Source: Pedobacter sp. D749
GTDB taxonomy: Bacteria; Bacteroidota; Bacteroidia; Sphingobacteriales; Sphingobacteriaceae
Direction: 5' to 3'
Length of the DNA stretch: 64,000 bases
NCBI RefSeq assembly: GCF_019317285.1
Contig: NZ_CP079218.1
Span: 2,046,001 to 2,110,000 of the forward strand
Below, one piece after another: positions 45,497 to 55,720 of the stretch. Position 1 is the stretch's first letter. Each line of letters begins with the position of its first letter. Position numbers and translations under genes: made by a program. The notes beneath the pieces are model-generated. The model was not told the origin of the DNA. It did no database searches and saw only the letters and a list, made by a program, of their open reading frames with translations.

Positions 45497-46345
45497 TAAA
45501 GACTAAAGCGGAAAGCAAAAAGGGAAACTAAATTCCTTGCAAATCTGTGCTTCCGTGGCAAAAAAATAATGCAAGCCAGATAGATCCTGAAACAAGTTCA
45601 GGATGACGATTGCAGGATTTGAACGATAAAAATCTTAATGTGCTTAACTGCTTAATGGTAATAAAGACTAAAGCTGAAAGCAAAGAGGGAAATTTAATTC
45701 TGTGCAAATCTGTGTTTCCGTGGCAAAAAACTAAGCAGAAAGATCCTGAAACAAGTTCAGGAGGACGATTGCGGGAGCTGAACGATAAAAATCTTAATTT
45801 TATTAATTGCTTAATGGTAGTAAAGGATAAAGCTTAAAGACTAAAGCTGAAAGCAAAGAGGGAAATTTAATTCCGTGCAAATCTGTGTTTCCGTGGCAAA
45901 ACAACTAAACAGAAAGATCCTGAAATAAGTTCATGATGACGATTGCGGGATTTGAACTATGAAAATCTTTTTGTCTTTAATTGCTTGATGGCCAATATCA
46001 TTAAGTTAAGCACCGTGGTTGTCAGTCTGAGCGTAGTCGAAGACTTCTTGAGATTGATAAATCGCAAATGCCCTCCGACTAAGCTACCATAGATAGAATC
46101 CTTAGCACGGCCGTCATTCCCGCGCAGGCGGGAATCTTAAAGCGCATTACGATTCCCAATCAAGTTGGGAATGACGATCTCGCGCAGCCTATCATTTGGT
46201 AAAAAGGTTTGTATTCTGTATTTCCGTGGCAAAAAAACTAAACATAAAGATCCTGAAACAAGTTCAGGATGACGATCGCAGGAGCTGAGTAATGAAAATC
46301 TTAATTTCCTTAACTACTTAATGGTAAAAAATGCAAAAGCTGAAA
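45497..46345 (+). repeat. Imperfect ~165-bp tandem repeat array, about four units
   Basis: Units begin with AAAGACTAAAGC(T/G)GAAAGCAAA and run through 'GTGCAAATCTGTG', 'TTCCGTGGCAAAA', 'AAGATCCTGAAACAAGTTCA', 'GATTGC(A/G)GGA' and 'AAAATCTTAAT' to 'TGCTTAATGGTA'. Units lie at about 45497-45660, 45661-45835 and 45836-45990. A partial fourth (about 46206-46330) follows an inserted stretch with two other repeat types (GTCAGTCTGAGC...GTCGAAGAC at 46021-46043 and the intact REP at 46116-46137). The short ORF at 45610-45837 is encoded by the repeats and is not called. Confidence 0.85.
46116..46137 (+). repeat. Intact REP-like palindrome (empty target site)
   Basis: ATTCCCGC, a four-base loop and GCGGGAAT form a perfect 8-bp hairpin. 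Surrounding bases (TTAGCACGGCCGT before and CTTAAA(G/A)CGC after) match those on the two sides of the TIR element at 36425-36917, so this is an unoccupied version of the same site. Confidence 0.8.
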
Positions 46346-46465
46346 GACTTTTCAGATAAATAGAACTACAGATTGACAGGTTTTTGTGTAACAATAATTT
46401 AGCAAATTGTATCTTTACATCCGCTAAAAGATTTTTTTCAGCTATTCTGTCGGTTTGCCCTTCTA

Positions 46466-49400
46466 ATGATGAGATTTATTAAAGCATTTGGTTTTATTAT
46501 ACAATCCTGGCTGTTTTTCAACAGTGTTCATGCTCAGGTAGTAGATCAAACTGCTATTCCGGAACATTATGTGCTTAAAACATATGGCATTAACGATGGT
46601 CTACCTTCTAAAAATACCACCGTTGCTTTAAAAGATAAAAGAGGTTTTGTATGGATAGGTACAGAAAATGGTCTGTGTAAGTTTGATGGTTATTCTTTTA
46701 AAGTTTATGTAAATATTGCTGGTGATAGCACCTCTTTAACCAACAATTATATCAATGCTATAGTAGAAGACAGCAATGGTTTTTTTTGGGTGGGTACCAT
46801 GAATGGTTTAAACAGGTTTGACCCGGTTACCGAAAAATTTGAACGTTTTTATTATAAAGAAAACGATAGAACTTCGCTAAGCAATAATAAAGTCTGGTCT
46901 TTACTGATCGATAAAAAGAATAAATTGTGGATTGGTACCGATGATGGATTTAACCTTTATAACAAAAATTCAAAAACTTTTAAGGTTTATCAACCCGATG
47001 CAAAAAATCAGTATGCTATAAAAGGAAAATCGGTTAATGCTATTGCAGAGGATCCTTCTGGCAATTTATGGTTGGGCAACTGGAGCGCCGGACTGAATAA
47101 ATTCGATCAAAAAACAAAGCGGTTTACCAATTACATGCAAAAGGAAATCGCGAACCAAAAAAATCCAAACGACATCTGGACCCTCTGCCTGGATGATAAT
47201 GGCATGATATGGATTGGATGCTATTGGAAAGGCGACCTGTTCCGCTTTGATCCGAAAAATGAAAAGTTTACCACTTATCTAGGTATGGGAAAAGGTAATT
47301 CTTCCATATTTAATGTTTTAAATTTAGGTGCCGAAAAATTACTGGTAGGCGGCAGCACCGGAATATTCTGGGTAAATACAAAACTAAATAAATGGGAAAA
47401 AATAGATCAGCTCGAATTTTTTGCCAACGGTGGTTTATATCGTGATAAAAGCGGAATGATATGGCTCTGTGGTAAAAACGGACTCACTAAAATTGATTTT
47501 AACCAATATAAATTTAATTTTATTTCACTTCCTTTAAACCAGGCAGAAATTAAATCAATAGTTAGTGAAGGCGGTAATTTTTGGCTGGGTACCAACAAGG
47601 GCCTTTATAAATACAATCCAAATAACCGCGTTATTACCAGGCTTTCGCACAGCGATGACTTAAACAGTTTATCCAGTAATGATATTATTAACCTATCTGT
47701 TGATTTAAAAGGTCAGTTATGGGTAATGAGTGAGAATGGATTTGACCGGTATAGCGAAAAGGAGAGTAAGTTTATACATCATCACCATCGTTCTGCACTT
47801 GGAAGTTTTTTTAACGAAGATGTTTTTAGAGATCTGATAGAGGTAAATGATGGCGAATATTATTTAGCTACAGATGCAGGTTTAAAAATCTATAACGATA
47901 AAATTAGAGCTTATACGCATTACTATAACGATCCTAAAAATTTGCGCTCTCTGAGTAATAACCATTTATACTGCCTTCTAAAAGATGCGCAGGGAAATAT
48001 CTGGATAGGGACATACGGGAGTGGCCTCAGCCGTTTTAACCCTAAAACAAAAAAGTTCAGCAATTACATGATTAATAATTCAAAAACGGGCGGCATTAGC
48101 AATAACATTGTAAATAGCCTGTATCTGGATTCGCACAAAAATGTTTGGATCTGCACCCGCGATGGATTGAATAAATATGTTGCTAAAACAAATACTTTCG
48201 AGATCTATTCAAAACAAAACGGTTTTGCCAGCAATGTTTTTACCGATCTGGTAGAAGATAATAATGGCAAGCTTTGGGTTACTACCGAGCAGGGCATCTC
48301 ACTTTTCGATCCCGTAAATAAAACGGTTAAAAATTACGATGAGAAGGATGGCGTGTATGCCAATGCGGCCATCTGTAAAAATGCAAAAGGGGAAATTTAC
48401 CTGGCAGGCAGTAAAGGCATCGTTTATTTTAATCCACAACTACTTAAATACAATAAAGAAGCTCCTGCAGTTTACTTTTCTGATTTTTCGGTTTTTAATA
48501 AACTGATTCTCCCGGGCGAAGATTCTCCTTTAAAATTGCCTGTTTATATGACGAAAAGTATCACATTGCCTTATGATCAAAGTGTACTCTCTTTTGGTTT
48601 TGTGGCTTTGAACTATACGCTTTCAGAAAAAAACCAGTATGCTTACTTTCTCGAAGGTTTTGATAAAAAGTGGAATTATAGCGGTAGCGAACATAAAGTT
48701 ACCTATACCAATTTAAACCCAGGCAAATACACCTTAAGGGTAAGGGCATCAAACAATGATGGCATTTGGAATATGAAAGGAAATTCGCTCCAGATTATTA
48801 TTACGCCACCCTGGTACCGTACCTGGTGGGCCTTTGGCTTTTATGGTTTGGCTTTCTTTGGCCTTGTTTATGCCTATCTTAAATATCGTGAGCACCAATC
48901 TAACTTAAAATTTCAGATTAAACTGGCCCATGTAGAAAGTGAAAAAGAAAAGGAGTTGAGTGAAAAGAAACTATCCTTTTTTACCAATGTATCGCACGAG
49001 TTCCGCACGCCGCTTACGTTAATTATCAACCCGGTTAAAGAGCTTTTGTATAAGAATGACAATAATGTTGATACCACTGATTTAAATATTGTGTACAGGA
49101 ATGCCAAACGTCTTTTAAGTTTGGTAGATCAGCTGTTATTGTTTAGAAAAGCAGATACCTATGGCGGAAAATTAAAAGTAGCTCCGGTAAACCTGGTGAG
49201 TTTGTGTAAAGAAGTATTTCTGTGTTTTGTGCATCAGGCACGGTCTAAAAATATTGTATTTGAGTTTATATGCGCCGATGAATCGATCCCTTTTTATGCT
49301 GAAAGGGAGAAAATAGAGATTGTGTTTTTTAATCTCCTTTCAAATGCCATAAAATTTACGCCCGAAGGCGGTACGGTTAAAATGATTGTAAAAAGTAATC

Positions 49401-50584
49401 AGGACAATATACAGGTGGCTGTAGAAGATACAGGCTGTGGTATTACCAGCTTTGCAGGAGAAAAACTCTACGAAAAATTTTATCAGGATCCGGGAAATAA
49501 ATCAGCTAAAGGTGGTTTTGGCATTGGTTTATACCTTGCAAAAAATTTTATTGAAATGCATGGTGGAACGATAAGTTATACCAGCGTTGAAAATAAAGGC
49601 ACAGCATTTTATATTGCTTTATTAAGAGGGACAAGTCATTTTACAGATGCGGTAATTTTGCATGAGGAACTGGTAGATACCGATTCTTCATTATTTAAAG
49701 AATTGATAGAAGATGAAATTAGCGCTAATAAAGTTGTAGAGGCTGCTGAAGAACCAATTGTGGATAACCAGCTGGCCATCGAATTAAAAAGCATGCTTAT
49801 TATTGATGATAATATTGAAATAAGAGAATACCTTAAACAGGTTTTTAGAATGGATTATCACCTTTATGAAGCCAGTAACGGAGAAAAAGGTTATGAGATG
49901 ACGAAAGAGCTATTACCCGATATTGTAATCTGTGATGTAATGATGGATGGTATAACAGGTATAGAACTATGCAGTAAAATAAAAGAAGATGTTTCCATCT
50001 CTCATATTCCAATTATTTTACTTACTGCCATTTCTGCTCCGGAGGTTAAGCTTAAAGGAATAGAAGGTGGCGCCGACGATTATATCAGTAAACCTTTTGA
50101 TAAGGACTTTTTAAAAGCAAGGGTAGCCAGTATATTAAAGAGTAAAAATGCCCTGCAAAAGTATTTTTATAATGAAATTACACTCAACTCGAACAATACC
50201 AAGATCTCTGCAGAATACAAAGAGTTTTTAGATAACTGTATCCGCATTGTAGAAGAACACCTTACCGATCCTGATTTTAATATCGATACCCTGTCGACCG
50301 TCCTGGGTATGTCGAGATCTAATTTATACCGTAAAATAAAATCCATTTCGGGTCAGTCGGCAAATGGATTTATCCGTTTCATCAGGTTAAGAAAAGCGGC
50401 CGAAATTTTTATCAATACCGATAAAACCATTCAGGAAACTTCTTACATGGTGGGTATAAACGACCCCAAATATTTTAGAGAGCAGTTTTACAAACTCTTT
50501 AACATGAACCCATCACAGTATATTAAAAAATTCAGGAAGCCGTTTTCCAATCATATTAATACCACAGTTAAAAAAGGTAAATAG
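46466..50584 (+). CDS. Hybrid two-component regulator (HTCS) with AraC output
   Basis: A 1372-residue one-protein sensor-regulator. After the signal peptide come two seven-bladed propellers made of repeats such as 'GNLWLGNWSAGLNKFD' and 'NIWIGTYGSGLSRFNP' (about 30-670), then a Y_Y_Y domain (about 705-770, 'ENQYAYFLEGFDKKWNYSG'-type). One membrane helix lies at about 790-808. The kinase core has His844 in 'FTNVSHEFRTPLTLI' and an ATPase domain ('FFNLLSNAIKFTPEGG', 'GFGIGLYLAKNFIEMHGG'). The receiver has Asp1157 in 'IVICDVMMDG', and an AraC-type DNA-binding domain closes the protein. It should sense an oligosaccharide and activate the SusC/SusD/GH genes that begin 226 bases downstream. Confidence 0.95.
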   Translation: MMRFIKAFGFIIQSWLFFNSVHAQVVDQTAIPEHYVLKTYGINDGLPSKNTTVALKDKRGFVWIGTENGLCKFDGYSFKVYVNIAGDSTSLTNNYINAIVEDSNGFFWVGTMNGLNRFDPVTEKFERFYYKENDRTSLSNNKVWSLLIDKKNKLWIGTDDGFNLYNKNSKTFKVYQPDAKNQYAIKGKSVNAIAEDPSGNLWLGNWSAGLNKFDQKTKRFTNYMQKEIANQKNPNDIWTLCLDDNGMIWIGCYWKGDLFRFDPKNEKFTTYLGMGKGNSSIFNVLNLGAEKLLVGGSTGIFWVNTKLNKWEKIDQLEFFANGGLYRDKSGMIWLCGKNGLTKIDFNQYKFNFISLPLNQAEIKSIVSEGGNFWLGTNKGLYKYNPNNRVITRLSHSDDLNSLSSNDIINLSVDLKGQLWVMSENGFDRYSEKESKFIHHHHRSALGSFFNEDVFRDLIEVNDGEYYLATDAGLKIYNDKIRAYTHYYNDPKNLRSLSNNHLYCLLKDAQGNIWIGTYGSGLSRFNPKTKKFSNYMINNSKTGGISNNIVNSLYLDSHKNVWICTRDGLNKYVAKTNTFEIYSKQNGFASNVFTDLVEDNNGKLWVTTEQGISLFDPVNKTVKNYDEKDGVYANAAICKNAKGEIYLAGSKGIVYFNPQLLKYNKEAPAVYFSDFSVFNKLILPGEDSPLKLPVYMTKSITLPYDQSVLSFGFVALNYTLSEKNQYAYFLEGFDKKWNYSGSEHKVTYTNLNPGKYTLRVRASNNDGIWNMKGNSLQIIITPPWYRTWWAFGFYGLAFFGLVYAYLKYREHQSNLKFQIKLAHVESEKEKELSEKKLSFFTNVSHEFRTPLTLIINPVKELLYKNDNNVDTTDLNIVYRNAKRLLSLVDQLLLFRKADTYGGKLKVAPVNLVSLCKEVFLCFVHQARSKNIVFEFICADESIPFYAEREKIEIVFFNLLSNAIKFTPEGGTVKMIVKSNQDNIQVAVEDTGCGITSFAGEKLYEKFYQDPGNKSAKGGFGIGLYLAKNFIEMHGGTISYTSVENKGTAFYIALLRGTSHFTDAVILHEELVDTDSSLFKELIEDEISANKVVEAAEEPIVDNQLAIELKSMLIIDDNIEIREYLKQVFRMDYHLYEASNGEKGYEMTKELLPDIVICDVMMDGITGIELCSKIKEDVSISHIPIILLTAISAPEVKLKGIEGGADDYISKPFDKDFLKARVASILKSKNALQKYFYNEITLNSNNTKISAEYKEFLDNCIRIVEEHLTDPDFNIDTLSTVLGMSRSNLYRKIKSISGQSANGFIRFIRLRKAAEIFINTDKTIQETSYMVGINDPKYFREQFYKLFNMNPSQYIKKFRKPFSNHINTTVKKGK

Positions 50585-50782
50585 TAAGCAGCCATTCGTC
50601 TGTTTTTAAATAATCAGCCTCAAAGCATTGTTTTAAGCTTTTTTCGGTCTGTTTACCCCTTAAATTTGGATTGTTTGCACCCCATAGGAGTTGTTTGTTG
50701 GCGCTAATTTAGCCTTCTATAAAGCAGCTATAATCGCGATTCCGATAGAGGGTTCTGTTGGGTAGGTTATAAAATTGATCTG

Positions 50783-50799
50783 CTAACCAAATATTAATT
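50783..50799 (+). promoter_or_regulatory. Leader motif shared with the GH5 gene
   Basis: CTAACCAAATATTAATT lies 11 bases before the SusC start and, base for base, at 59239-59255, nine bases before the GH5 start. The position just before two start codons of one locus suggests a role in translation initiation or mRNA control. Confidence 0.45.
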
Positions 50800-50810
50800 T
50801 GCAAACAAAT

Positions 50811-53800
50811 ATGAGAAGAAAAGTTCTGAAAGGATTTTTGCCAAAATTCTTTACAATTAAAACACTGGCATTTCTATTTATCGTATCCATTAATTTACCG
50901 GCAATGGCATCTTTAGTTTCTGTTAAAACAGGGATAAAGAACAAGCTTAAAGAAATTGTGGTAACGGGTACAGTAACAAGCGAAACCGGAGCTACGTTCC
51001 CCGGAGTAGCGGTTAAAATTAAAGGAACCGAAAAAGCGGTTCAAACCGATGCAAAAGGTAAATTTAGTATCAGTGTTACAGCCTCTACAGACGTACTTGT
51101 TTTTTCTTATGTAGGCTACACCAGTCAGGAGCAAACAGTTGGCGATAGAACAACCATTAATGTTCAGCTTGGTTCCGATACCAAAACACTAAACGAGTTG
51201 GTAGTGGTTGGTTACGGAACACAAAAGAAAGCAACACTTACGGGGTCAATATCGCAGGTAAAGGGAGCCGACCTGGTAAAGAGTCCGCAACCAAACCTGT
51301 CAAACTCTTTGGCAGGTAGGTTTTCGGGAGTAATTGTAAATAACCGCAGTGGCGAACCTGGTGTTGATGGTTCTACCATTACAGTAAGGGGACTTGCTAC
51401 TACCGGAAGCAATAATGTATTAATTGTTGTAGATGGAATTCCAGGGCAAATTGGTGGACTTGAGCGTTTAGATCCCAACGATATTGAAAGTGTATCGGTG
51501 CTAAAAGATGCCTCTGCCGCTATTTACGGTAACAGAGCAGCCAATGGCGTAATTTTAGTGACTACGAAAAAAGGAAAAACCGGTAAACCAACTGTAAGTT
51601 ATAGTTTTAACCAGGGGTTTAGCTCGCCAACGAGGTTACCTAAAATGGCCGATGCCGCAACCTATGCACAGATTATGAACGAAATTAGTTTCGATTCCAA
51701 TCCTGCAGGCGGTCTTAATCAATCTTACACAGCAGATCAGATCGAAAAATTTCGTAATGGTTCCGATCCGTTATTATACCCTAATACCAATTGGGCAGAT
51801 CAAACTTTAGAAAAAACAGCCTTACAGAGCCAGCATAGCCTTTCGGTTAATGGTGGTAGTGAAGATGTAAAATATTACATGTCCTTAGGAACTGTTTCTC
51901 AGGATGGGTTGTACAAAAATGGAACAACCAAATACAATCAATACAATTTCCGTACGAATATAGATGCCAATGTTTCTAAATACCTTAAAGTTGGCTTATC
52001 GGTATCTGGCAGACAAGAAAATCGTTTGTTCCCTCAGATTGCCGCTGGCGACATTTTTAGATCCATTTATAGGGCAAAACCTATTGTAGCTGCTTATTAT
52101 CCAAATGGTTTGCCTACAACAGGTATAGAGAATGCCAACCCTGCGGTGCAGGTTACCGATATCGGTGGAACAAGTAAATCACCAACTCAGGTTTTAAACG
52201 GTATTTTGAGAGCTACTTTTATTATTCCTGGCGTGGAAGGACTTTCTGTTGATGGTTTCTTTTCTGCTGATAAATCTAATGTATTTACCAAAAGTTTCAA
52301 CAAACCATATCTGCTTTACCAATATGATGCTACGTCTAAAACCTATAATAGTGTAATTACAGGTGGTAATAATCAAAAAGCTACATTAATAGAAAAACAG
52401 CAAAACGAATCTTTACTTACTTCAAACATTAAATTAAATTACGTACGTCGTTTTAACCTGCACGATATCAATGCCTTTGTAGGTTACGAACAGAGCGAAA
52501 ACCATTTAGAATATTTCGATGCGCAACGTTTTAACTTCTTATCTACCAATTTGCCCGAACTTTCACAGGGAGGTGCGGCGGCTACCGATTATCTGAACTC
52601 GGGCTATAGCTCAAACTATAACCGTAAAAGTGTAATTAGCCGTTTGGCCTACAGTTATGATGATAAATATCTCTTTGAAGGACAGTTACGTATCGATGGA
52701 TCATCTATATTTCCGGAGGGTAACCGATTTGGCTATTTTCCTTCTGCATCTGCAGGATGGGTGATGTCAAAAGAAAAATGGTTCAGTGAGAATGTTAAAT
52801 TTGTTGATAACCTAAAAATCAGGGCATCCTACGGAGCACTCGGTAACGATAATGTAAAAGGATTCCAGTATTTTGATAATTATGTACTGGTTGGGAACGG
52901 ATTTGTAGCCCAAAGTCCGGGAGCAGCATCATCAAGCATACAACCTGGCGTAAACCTGGTAAAGCTTGCCAACCCAAACATCACTTGGGAAGTGGCAAAA
53001 AAGCTTGATATTGGTATTAATGCCACTTTGTTTAAAAACTTTAGCATTGAGGCCATTTATTTCCAGCAAAAAAGATCTGATATCTTAACCACCCGTAATG
53101 CCTCATTGCCAGGTTCTTCAGGTATTGTAAATCCATTTAATGATAACAGTGCAAACTACACTCCGTTGGTACCTTCAGAGAATATTGGGAAGGTGAACAG
53201 TAATGGTTTTGAAGCAACGGTTGGTTATAACCATAATGGCGAGAATCTGCGATGGAATGTTTCTGGAAATATAACTTATGCTAAAAGTAAAATAATTTTC
53301 ATTGATGAAGCGGTTGGTACTTTAGATTATCAACGTCAAACGGGCATGCCTTTAAATACTAACCTGTTATACAACAGTATTGGCATATTTAGGACACAAC
53401 AAGAGTTAGATGCTTATCCTCACGTTAGTGGAGCTAAAGTAGGCGATTTAAAGTATTTTGATTATAATAACGATGGTAAAATTACTGCTGATGATCAAAC
53501 AAGATCTCCATATAGTAATACCCCTCAAATTACTTACGGTTTAAATTTTGGAGCATCTTACAAAAATTTTGATCTTTCATTCGTTGTATCTGGTCAAGGC
53601 AGAGTAAGTCAGTACGTTTTACCGGAAGCAGGAAGCGTTGGTAACTTTTACAGCAGCTGGGCCGATAACAGGTTTAGCGCCGCAAACCCGAATGGAACTT
53701 ATCCAAGAGTTACTGACCGTTCTTCGAATGCGATCAGTGGCGGACAGTTTAACAATACTTTTTGGTTAAATGATGCCTCATTTTTAAGGCTTAAAAATGT

Positions 53801-53993
53801 AGAACTTGCGTATAACATTAAAGCCAGTTTCTTAGATCGGATCAATGTATCCGGATTAAGGATTTATGCGAGTGCCTTCAACTTATTTACAATTTCTAAA
53901 GTAAAAGATTACGATCCTGAAGGAACCAGCGGTAGCGGACAGTTTTATCCGCAGCAACGCATTATTAACCTGGGCGCTAATATTAAATTTTAA
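50811..53993 (+). CDS. SusC/RagA TonB-linked outer-membrane transporter
   Basis: About 1060 residues. The start is the ATG at 50811; an in-frame TTG lies four codons upstream. Signal sequence to about residue 34, then a carboxypeptidase-regulatory-like domain (about 45-125, 'VTGTVTSETGATFPGVAVKIKG'). The plug follows with 'ELVVVGYGTQKKATLTGSISQVKG' and 'VLIVVDGIPGQIGGLERLDPNDIESVSVLKDASAAIYGNRA', and then the barrel. Unlike the SusC at 10514 it has no STN domain, which fits control by the hybrid regulator rather than by a sigma/anti-sigma pair. The next gene, five bases away, is its SusD partner. Confidence 0.95.
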   Translation: MRRKVLKGFLPKFFTIKTLAFLFIVSINLPAMASLVSVKTGIKNKLKEIVVTGTVTSETGATFPGVAVKIKGTEKAVQTDAKGKFSISVTASTDVLVFSYVGYTSQEQTVGDRTTINVQLGSDTKTLNELVVVGYGTQKKATLTGSISQVKGADLVKSPQPNLSNSLAGRFSGVIVNNRSGEPGVDGSTITVRGLATTGSNNVLIVVDGIPGQIGGLERLDPNDIESVSVLKDASAAIYGNRAANGVILVTTKKGKTGKPTVSYSFNQGFSSPTRLPKMADAATYAQIMNEISFDSNPAGGLNQSYTADQIEKFRNGSDPLLYPNTNWADQTLEKTALQSQHSLSVNGGSEDVKYYMSLGTVSQDGLYKNGTTKYNQYNFRTNIDANVSKYLKVGLSVSGRQENRLFPQIAAGDIFRSIYRAKPIVAAYYPNGLPTTGIENANPAVQVTDIGGTSKSPTQVLNGILRATFIIPGVEGLSVDGFFSADKSNVFTKSFNKPYLLYQYDATSKTYNSVITGGNNQKATLIEKQQNESLLTSNIKLNYVRRFNLHDINAFVGYEQSENHLEYFDAQRFNFLSTNLPELSQGGAAATDYLNSGYSSNYNRKSVISRLAYSYDDKYLFEGQLRIDGSSIFPEGNRFGYFPSASAGWVMSKEKWFSENVKFVDNLKIRASYGALGNDNVKGFQYFDNYVLVGNGFVAQSPGAASSSIQPGVNLVKLANPNITWEVAKKLDIGINATLFKNFSIEAIYFQQKRSDILTTRNASLPGSSGIVNPFNDNSANYTPLVPSENIGKVNSNGFEATVGYNHNGENLRWNVSGNITYAKSKIIFIDEAVGTLDYQRQTGMPLNTNLLYNSIGIFRTQQELDAYPHVSGAKVGDLKYFDYNNDGKITADDQTRSPYSNTPQITYGLNFGASYKNFDLSFVVSGQGRVSQYVLPEAGSVGNFYSSWADNRFSAANPNGTYPRVTDRSSNAISGGQFNNTFWLNDASFLRLKNVELAYNIKASFLDRINVSGLRIYASAFNLFTISKVKDYDPEGTSGSGQFYPQQRIINLGANIKF

Positions 53994-53998
53994 ACATC

Positions 53999-55699
53999 AT
54001 GAAAATCAAATCAATATATATAACACTTTTAGGCTTATCCCTTGTTTCAGGGAGTATGGTGGGCTGTAAAAAAGACATTTTAAACGTAGAACCAACCGAT
54101 ATCCTTTTGCCCGCTACCATAGAAAGTGATACAACAGCATTAGAGGCTTATATAACCAACCGGTACCTGGGTACCCGATTACAGGATAAAGAAGCTGATG
54201 GATCTGTGCCAGGTTTTGGCAGAGGTTTTGAATATAGCATGTGGAGTTCTTTTACCGATGAATCTGTTTACAATAATGATGATGCTACCTGGTTAATCCA
54301 GAGAGGGCAGTTGGCACCTGAAAATTTAGGAAGTGCCGGTGTATATTGGGGCAGGAGTTATCGCGGTATTAGAGAATGTAATTATGCGCTATCAGTACTG
54401 TCCAAAATTGCAATGAGTGCAACACATAAAAAACAATTGGTAGCTGAAATTAAATTTATTAGGGCTTTTCGTTATCATGATTTGATCAGAAACTATGGAG
54501 GCATCGTTTTGATGGGAGATAAGATAACAGAACTCTCTGATAATCTGCAGGATCCGGCTTTGTTTCAACGCGCTTCAATTAAAGAATCGATAGATTATGT
54601 AGCAGCACAACTAGACCAGGCTGCAGCAGATTTACCATTAGATAATAGTAGCAACTGGCTAACGGGTAGGGCAACTAAAGGCGCAGCGCTAGCACTTAAA
54701 TCGCGTCTGCTCTTGTATGCGGCAAGTCCGTTGTATAATGCAGGTACCTGGCAGGCTGCTGTTACAGCAGCTCAGGCAGTTATTTCTTTAAATAAATATG
54801 GAATATATACTGGCGGATATGCAAACTTGTTTTTAACTGACCAAAGCAATGAAGTTATTTTTGCAAGGTTGTTTACCAAAAATGCCAACCATACCCATTT
54901 AGAAATTGCAAACGGACCAAACGGTTATGGTGGTTGGGGTGGAAATTTGCCGATGCAGAACCTGGTTGATGATTATGAAATGGCCAACGGTAAAGCCATT
55001 ACAGATCCTACGTCTGGTTACGATAGCAATGAACCTTACAAAGGTCGTGATCCACGTTTTGCAGCAACCATTTTATACAATGGAGCAGCATATCGCGAGC
55101 GTAATATAGAAACTTTTATTCCGGGAGGAAAAGACAGTAAAGATGGAAATGATAACTGGAATACCAGCAAAACCGGATATTACCTTAAAAAATATATGAA
55201 TGATGCCTATCCATTGCAAAACCCTTGGGGCAATGCAGGTTTTCAGCCATGGATCTATTTCAGATATGCAGAAATTTTGCTTAACTATGCTGAAGCGGCT
55301 AACGAAGCTTACGGACCTGACGCTGTTCCTGCCGGATCAACAATGTCGGCAAGGCAAGCCATCAATATGGTAAGGGCAAGGCCAGATGTTAATATGCCTG
55401 CATTGGCAGTTGGACTTATACAATCACAAATGCGAGATGCGGTACGTTACGAACGTAGGGTAGAACTCGCCTTTGAAGAACACCGTTATTATGATGTAAG
55501 GAGATGGAAAATTGCTGATGTAACCGAAAATAAACCTGCTGGTGGAATGATTATTACCAAAACAAGTACTGGATTTACTTACACACCAAAGGTTGCTTTA
55601 GATGGGCGTAAGTTTGAAACCAAACACTACTGGTTACCTATACCTAGAGCCGAGATTTTAGCTTCAGGCGGTAAATTGCAGCAAAACCCTGGTTATTAA
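53999..55699 (+). CDS. RagB/SusD-family outer-membrane lipoprotein
   Basis: A 566-residue surface glycan-binding lipoprotein. The lipobox ends at Cys23 in 'SGSMVGC'. It shows 'YWGRSYRGIRECNYALSVLSKI', 'LVAEIKFIRAFRYHDLIRNYGGIVLM', 'TRATKGAALALKSRLLLYAAS'-type helices and, near the C-terminus, 'PWIYFRYAEILLNYAEAANEAYG', 'AVRYERRVELAFEEHRYYDVRRWKIA' and 'LPIPRAEILAS...NPGY'. It starts five bases after the SusC gene and forms the uptake pair with it. Confidence 0.95.
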   Translation: MKIKSIYITLLGLSLVSGSMVGCKKDILNVEPTDILLPATIESDTTALEAYITNRYLGTRLQDKEADGSVPGFGRGFEYSMWSSFTDESVYNNDDATWLIQRGQLAPENLGSAGVYWGRSYRGIRECNYALSVLSKIAMSATHKKQLVAEIKFIRAFRYHDLIRNYGGIVLMGDKITELSDNLQDPALFQRASIKESIDYVAAQLDQAAADLPLDNSSNWLTGRATKGAALALKSRLLLYAASPLYNAGTWQAAVTAAQAVISLNKYGIYTGGYANLFLTDQSNEVIFARLFTKNANHTHLEIANGPNGYGGWGGNLPMQNLVDDYEMANGKAITDPTSGYDSNEPYKGRDPRFAATILYNGAAYRERNIETFIPGGKDSKDGNDNWNTSKTGYYLKKYMNDAYPLQNPWGNAGFQPWIYFRYAEILLNYAEAANEAYGPDAVPAGSTMSARQAINMVRARPDVNMPALAVGLIQSQMRDAVRYERRVELAFEEHRYYDVRRWKIADVTENKPAGGMIITKTSTGFTYTPKVALDGRKFETKHYWLPIPRAEILASGGKLQQNPGY

Positions 55700-55720
55700 T
55701 AAATAGAAATTAAGTTTTGC

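Noticed and set aside
45497..46345. CRISPR array
   Set aside because: The repeats are about 165 bases, imperfect and without separate unique spacers, and no cas genes are near. It is an ordinary tandem array.
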